Part shown: positions 58,046 to 64,000 of the stretch, in pieces | Layout: each line of letters begins with the position of its first letter | How positions within the stretch are numbered: position 1 is the first letter of the stretch | NCBI GenBank assembly: GCA_054601695.1 | Contig: BAAHQB010000191.1 | Location: forward strand, 309,373 to 373,372 | Length of the DNA stretch: 64,000 nucleotides | Origin: Amorphochlora amoebiformis | Taxonomy: Eukaryota; Cercozoa; Chlorarachniophyceae | Reading direction: 5' to 3' | Translations under genes and position numbers: made by a program | The notes under the pieces: generated by a model | The model's input: the letters and a program-made list of their open reading frames with translations, nothing else | The model's database searches: none | What the model was told of the DNA's origin: nothing

Positions 58046-60342
58046 ATATATATATATAAACATAAACCATACACAATATGCACAAACAAATAAATATATA
58101 TACATACAATGTGTGTGTGGGGCTTACCTGCACCCGACCAACGTTCTTGCGAACGACAGTTTCGGCCCTCTTATGGTGGGGACTCATCAGGGGGGAACCG
58201 TCGCAGGATGTCGGTCTTGCAGGCAGGCTCGCTTCTTGCCAGTGTGTGTCGCGAAACGGATAGCTGTTGCGTTGTCGCGCTGCCGGGGCGTCTTTAAAGG
58301 GCTTGACACGTGTACTGTGGTGGTTCAGGTTGTGACATGGGGCTCTGAAGGCGTTCCAGGATTCCGGGGATTCCAGGAGAATGGCAGGCATTGGCGGGCA
58401 GTGACGGGGGGGTCTCATCGCAGACCAGAATGGAGGTCGGCGTCGGTCGAATCTCTTCGAAACCGTGGACGTTGAAGGGCGTATGCATATACATATTAAC
58501 CATGGAGCCTCGTGAAGGTCTCCATCCGCTTGGGGTGTGACGGGGCGGACTTCGGTCGCTGCAGAAGGCTTGGGGGAGAAGACTTGTGAGAAGGGAAGGT
58601 GCGTGGACTGGTGGTGGTCTCTCGCTTTGAAGGAGGTTGTATAGCCTCTCGACATGCTCTCAGGTCATATAACGCTTGCAGACGGTGCTGTTGTGGCTTG
58701 TCGTCATGCTGTATTGTGCGTCAGACGTATGCAGAACTTGTGATGATCGTTGCTGATACTCTTCTCGATTTTATTTTATAAACCGACGGGGTCACGGGCC
58801 TCCGGTGTAAGTTGGTAGTTCAGTGTATATGTCCAGGAGAGATGCATCCAGGTCATGGATGGGGTGACTAGGATTAGGGTTAGGGAAACCCAACCATATT
58901 CGTACACCTCTTGTGCCATATAGCCATCTCAATATACAATCTTGATGCTCAGGTTGGAAGGCGCTAAGGGCTCGGGACTTGACCCATCATGACGGCGCCA
59001 ATCGCTCGATGTATTGTTAGGTTCGGGGACTCCTAATGAGTTGGAGCTATCCATGTAGAGCAAGTTAGTTGAACACCAAAGTAATTTCACAAACACATGC
59101 ATATACAATATATATAAATGAATGTACAATATATATATATGGAAATATGAAATATATATATATATATATATATATAATAAATATATATATATATATATGA
59201 AAACATATATATATATATATATATAATATATAATATAATATATATATATAAACATAAACCATACACAATATGCACAAACAAATAAATATATATACATACA
59301 ATGTGTGTGTGGGGCTTACCTGCACCCGACCAACGTTCTTGCGAACGACAGTTTCGGCCCTCTTATGGTGGGGACTCATCAGGGGGGAACCGTCGCAGGA
59401 TGTCGGTCTTGCAGGCAGGCTCGCTTCTTGCCAGTGTGTGTCGCGAAACGGATAGCTGTTGCGTTGTCGCGCTGCCGGGGCGTCTTTAAAGGGCTTGACA
59501 CGTGTACTGTGGTGGTTCAGGTTGTGACATGGGGCTCTGAAGGCGTTCCAGGATTCCGGGGATTCCAGGAGAATGGCAGGCATTGGCGGGCAGTGACGGG
59601 GGGGTCTCATCGCAGACCAGAATGGAGGTCGGCGTCGGTCGAATCTCTTCGAAACCGTGGACGTTGAAGGGCGTATGCATATACATATTAACCATGGAGC
59701 CTCGTGAAGGTCTCCATCCGCTTGGGGTGTGACGGGGCGGACTTCGGTCGCTGCAGAAGGCTTGGGGGAGAAGACTTGTGAGAAGGGAAGGTGCGTGGAC
59801 TGGTGGTGGTCTCTCGCTTTGAAGGAGGTTGTATAGCCTCTCGACATGCTCTCAGGTCATATAACGCTTGCAGACGGTGCTGTTGTGGCTTGTCGTCATG
59901 CTGTATTGTGCGTCAGACGTATGCAGAACTTGTGATGATCGTTGCTGATACTCTTCTCGATTTTATTTTATAAACCGACGGGGTCACGGGCCTCCGGTGT
60001 AAGTTGGTAGTTCAGTGTATATGTCCAGGAGAGATGCATCCAGGTCATGGATGGGGTGACTAGGATTAGGGTTAGGGAAACCCAACCATATTCGTACACC
60101 TCTTGTGCCATATAGCCATCTCAATATACAATCTTGATGCTCAGGTTGGAAGGCGCTAAGGGCTCGGGACTTGACCCATCATGACGGCGCCAATCGCTCG
60201 ATGTATTGTTAGGTTCGGGGACTCCTAATGAGTTGGAGCTATCCATGTAGAGCAAGTTAGTTGAACACCAAAGTAATTTCACAAACACATGCATATACAA
60301 TATATATAAATGAATGTACAATATATATATATGGAAATATGA

Positions 60343-60381
<39 letters not shown>

Positions 60382-60403
60382 TAATATATATATATATATG
60401 AAA

Positions 60404-60439
<36 letters not shown>

Positions 60440-61545
60440 ATATATATATATAAACATAAACCATACACAATATGCACAAACAAATAAATATATATACATA
60501 CAATGTGTGTGTGGGGCTTACCTGCACCCGACCAACGTTCTTGCGAACGACAGTTTCGGCCCTCTTATGGTGGGGACTCATCAGGGGGGAACCGTCGCAG
60601 GATGTCGGTCTTGCAGGCAGGCTCGCTTCTTGCCAGTGTGTGTCGCGAAACGGATAGCTGTTGCGTTGTCGCGCTGCCGGGGCGTCTTTAAAGGGCTTGA
60701 CACGTGTACTGTGGTGGTTCAGGTTGTGACATGGGGCTCTGAAGGCGTTCCAGGATTCCGGGGATTCCAGGAGAATGGCAGGCATTGGCGGGCAGTGACG
60801 GGGGGGTCTCATCGCAGACCAGAATGGAGGTCGGCGTCGGTCGAATCTCTTCGAAACCGTGGACGTTGAAGGGCGTATGCATATACATATTAACCATGGA
60901 GCCTCGTGAAGGTCTCCATCCGCTTGGGGTGTGACGGGGCGGACTTCGGTCGCTGCAGAAGGCTTGGGGGAGAAGACTTGTGAGAAGGGAAGGTGCGTGG
61001 ACTGGTGGTGGTCTCTCGCTTTGAAGGAGGTTGTATAGCCTCTCGACATGCTCTCAGGTCATATAACGCTTGCAGACGGTGCTGTTGTGGCTTGTCGTCA
61101 TGCTGTATTGTGCGTCAGACGTATGCAGAACTTGTGATGATCGTTGCTGATACTCTTCTCGATTTTATTTTATAAACCGACGGGGTCACGGGCCTCCGGT
61201 GTAAGTTGGTAGTTCAGTGTATATGTCCAGGAGAGATGCATCCAGGTCATGGATGGGGTGACTAGGATTAGGGTTAGGGAAACCCAACCATATTCGTACA
61301 CCTCTTGTGCCATATAGCCATCTCAATATACAATCTTGATGCTCAGGTTGGAAGGCGCTAAGGGCTCGGGACTTGACCCATCATGACGGCGCCAATCGCT
61401 CGATGTATTGTTAGGTTCGGGGACTCCTAATGAGTTGGAGCTATCCATGTAGAGCAAGTTAGTTGAACACCAAAGTAATTTCACAAACACATGCATATAC
61501 AATATATATAAATGAATGTACAATATATATATATGGAAATATGAA

Positions 61546-61579
<34 letters not shown>

Positions 61580-62731
61580 TATATATGAAAACATATATAT
61601 ATATATATATATATAATATATAATATAATATATATATATAAACATAAACCATACACAATATGCACAAACAAATAAATATATATACATACAATGTGTGTGT
61701 GGGGCTTACCTGCACCCGACCAACGTTCTTGCGAACGACAGTTTCGGCCCTCTTATGGTGGGGACTCAATAGGGGGGAACCGTCGCAGGATGTCGGTCTT
61801 GCAGGCAGGCTCGCTTCTTGCCAGTGTGTGTCGCGAAACGGATAGCTGTTGCGTTGTCGCGCTGCCGGGGCGTCTTTAAAGGGCTTGACACGTGTACTGT
61901 GGTGGTTCAGGTTGTGACATGGGGCTCTGAAGGCGTTCCAGGATTCCGGGGATTCCAGGAGAATGGCAGGCATTGGCGGGCAGTGACGGGGGGGTCTCAT
62001 CGCAGACCAGAATGGAGGTCGGCGTCGGTCGAATCTCTTCGAAACCGTGGACGTTGAAGGGCGTATGCATATACATATTAACCATGGAGCCTCGTGAAGG
62101 TCTCCATCCGCTTGGGGTGTGACGGGGCGGACTTCGGTCGCTGCAGAAGGCTTGGGGGAGAAGACTTGTGAGAAGGGAAGGTGCGTGGACTGGTGGTGGT
62201 CTCTCGCTTTGAAGGAGGTTGTATAGCCTCTCGACATGCTCTCAGGTCATATAACGCTTGCAGACGGTGCTGTTGTGGCTTGTCGTCATGCTGTATTGTG
62301 CGTCAGACGTATGCAGAACTTGTGATGATCGTTGCTGATACTCTTCTCGATTTTATTTTATAAACCGACGGGGTCACGGGCCTCCGGTGTAAGTTGGTAG
62401 TTCAGTGTATATGTCCAGGAGAGATGCATCCAGGTCATGGATGGGGTGACTAGGATTAGGGTTAGGGAAACCCAACCATATTCGTACACCTCTTGTGCCA
62501 TATAGCCATCTCAATATACAATCTTGATGCTCAGGTTGGAAGGCGCTAAGGGCTCGGGACTTGACCCATCATGACGGCGCCAATCGCTCGATGTATTGTT
62601 AGGTTCGGGGACTCCTAATGAGTTGGAGCTATCCATGTAGAGCAAGTTAGTTGAACACCAAAGTAATTTCACAAACACATGCATATACAATATATATAAA
62701 TGAATGTACAATATATATATATGGAAATATG

Positions 62732-62769
<38 letters not shown>

Positions 62770-62784
62770 TATATATATATGAAA

Positions 62785-62820
<36 letters not shown>

Positions 62821-63647
62821 ATATATATATATAAACATAAACCATACACAATATGCACAAACAAATAAATATATATACATACAATGTGTGTGTGGGGCTT
62901 ACCTGCACCCGACCAACGTTCTTGCGAACGACAGTTTCGGCCCTCTTATGGTGGGGACTCATCGGGGGGAACCGTCGCAGGATGTCGGTCTTGCAGGCAG
63001 GCTCGCTTCTTGCCAGTGTGTGTCGCGAAACGGATAGCTGTTGCGTTGTCGCGCTGCCGGGGCGTCTTTAAAGGGCTTGACACGTGTACTGTGGTGGTTC
63101 AGGTTGTGACATGGGGCTCTGAAGGCGTTCCAGGATTCCGGGGATTCCAGGAGAATGGCAGGCATTGGCGGGCAGTGACGGGGGGGTCTCATCGCAGACC
63201 AGAATGGAGGTCGGCGTCGGTCGAATCTCTTCGAAACCGTGGACGTTGAAGGGCGTATGCATATACATATTAACCATGGAGCCTCGTGAAGGTCTCCATC
63301 CGCTTGGGGTGTGACGGGGCGGACTTCGGTCGCTGCAGAAGGCTTGGGGGAGAAGACTTGTGAGAAGGGAAGGTGCGTGGACTGGTGGTGGTCTCTCGCT
63401 TTGAAGGAGGTTGTATAGCCTCTCGACATGCTCTCAGGTCATATAACGCTTGCAGACGGTGCTGTTGTGGCTTGTCGTCATGCTGTATTGTGCGTCAGAC
63501 GTATGCAGAACTTGTGATGATCGTTGCTGATACTCTTCTCGATTTTATTTTATAAACCGACGGGGTCACGGGCCTCCGGTGTAAGTTGGTAGTTCAGTGT
63601 ATATGTCCAGGAGAGATGCATCCAGGTCATGGATGGGGTGACTAGGA
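53044..63647. repeat. Nine tandem copies of a ~1.19-kb subtelomeric unit
   Basis: Units begin GGTTCGGGGACTCCTAATGA at 53044, 54247, 55428, 56634, 57823, 59020, 60212, 61414 and 62602. Spacing is 1181-1206 bp. Most length differences are in the (TA)n tract near the start of each unit. Outside it the copies are almost identical. Copies 1-2 share ATAGATGTTGC and TATACCGACG where the others have ATAGCTGTTGC and TAAACCGACG. Copy 8 has an AATAG change and copy 9 a small deletion in the GACTCATC region. Each unit holds a seed GATTAGGGTTAGGG about 1.05 kb in; copy 9 ends at its seed, where the terminal telomere begins. Confidence 0.97.
55337..56269 (-). CDS. Putative subtelomeric-unit ORF (one per copy)
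   Basis: Each unit has a minus-strand ATG (53882, 55063, 56269, 57458, 58655, 59847, 61049, 62237, 63429). It opens about 176 codons (MSRGYTTSFKARDHHQSTHL...) before a strong donor, GCAG|GTAAGC, ahead of the (TA)n tract. In this copy the frame also runs through the (TA)n to a stop at 55337, ending SSPEPLAPSNLSIKIVY. A two-exon gene with the (TA)n as intron is possible. The opposite strand is also open for 120 codons, and copy 9 is frameshifted near 62959. The sequence is Arg/Pro/Ser/His-rich with no known domain. It may be non-coding. Confidence 0.25.
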
Positions 63648-64000
63648 TTAGGGTTAGGGTTAGGGTTAGGGTTAGGGTTAGGGTTAGGGTTAGGGTTAGG
63701 GTTAGGGTTAGGGTTAGGGTTAGGGTTAGGGTTAGGGTTAGGGTTAGGGTTAGGGTTAGGGTTAGGGTTAGGGTTAGGGTTAGGGTTAGGGTTAGGGTTA
63801 GGGTTAGGGTTAGGGTTAGGGTTAGGGTTAGGGTTAGGGTTAGGGTTAGGGTTAGGGTTAGGGTTAGGGTTAGGGTTAGGGTTAGGGTTAGGGTTAGGGT
63901 TAGGGTTAGGGTTAGGGTTAGGGTTAGGGTTAGGGTTAGGGTTAGGGTTAGGGTTAGGGTTAGGGTTAGGGTTAGGGTTAGGGTTAGGGTTAGGGTTAGG
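63648..64000 (+). repeat. Telomere, (TTAGGG)n to the window end
   Basis: About 58 perfect TTAGGG copies with the G-rich strand 5'-3' toward the end. It begins inside the TTAGGGTTAGGG seed of the ninth subtelomeric unit and has no variant repeats. Confidence 0.98.

Overview
This is a chromosome end from a unicellular eukaryote. The right edge (63648-64000) is pure TTAGGG repeat with the G-rich strand running 5'-3' to the terminus. The genes have many short exons with GT-AG introns, the tRNAs are of eukaryotic type, and there is an RNF32 homologue, a family found mostly in flagellated eukaryotes. The lineage cannot be fixed from the sequence. TTAGGG telomeres, long introns and enormous (TA)n load fit several protist groups.

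Layout, left to right. (1) 1-3167: microsatellite and minisatellite DNA with no gene I can support. (2) 3168-12207, minus: a 15-exon gene for an RNF32-type protein (RING-H2, IQ motif, second RING-H2), reconstructed exon by exon with every splice phase matching (412 residues). (3) 13109-27191, plus: at least 14 exons of a Kelch-repeat protein, divergent from RNF32. One of its introns holds an antisense tRNA-Arg gene and a giant (GT)n/(CG)n tract. (4) 27192-32090: tRNA-Trp-like gene, minisatellites, CTAG-rich DNA and a long inverted repeat. (5) 32091-40962, minus: a 12-exon gene for a 1623-residue protein with a huge low-complexity N-terminal region and a C-terminal DEDDh 3'-5' exonuclease domain. 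(6) 43366-46790, plus: an aquaglyceroporin gene. Nearly all the long introns of these genes are filled with (TA)n tracts and minisatellites.

The subtelomere begins at about 47020. A mixed array of TTAGGG and TGTCGGG units is interrupted by a 4.37-kb DNA transposon (47318-51687). It has about 42-bp terminal inverted repeats, three genes, no (TA)n, and introns that all carry the same palindrome. The mixed array resumes to 52710 and becomes pure TTAGGG (52711-53043), which looks like a former chromosome end. Nine tandem copies of a ~1.19-kb subtelomeric unit follow, each with its own short telomere seed, and the ninth runs at its seed straight into the terminal telomere.

The host genes show no shared pathway. 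The most novel items are the telomere-array transposon with palindrome-bearing introns, the buried telomere plus Y'-like tandem array, and a 222-bp uninterrupted (CG)n.
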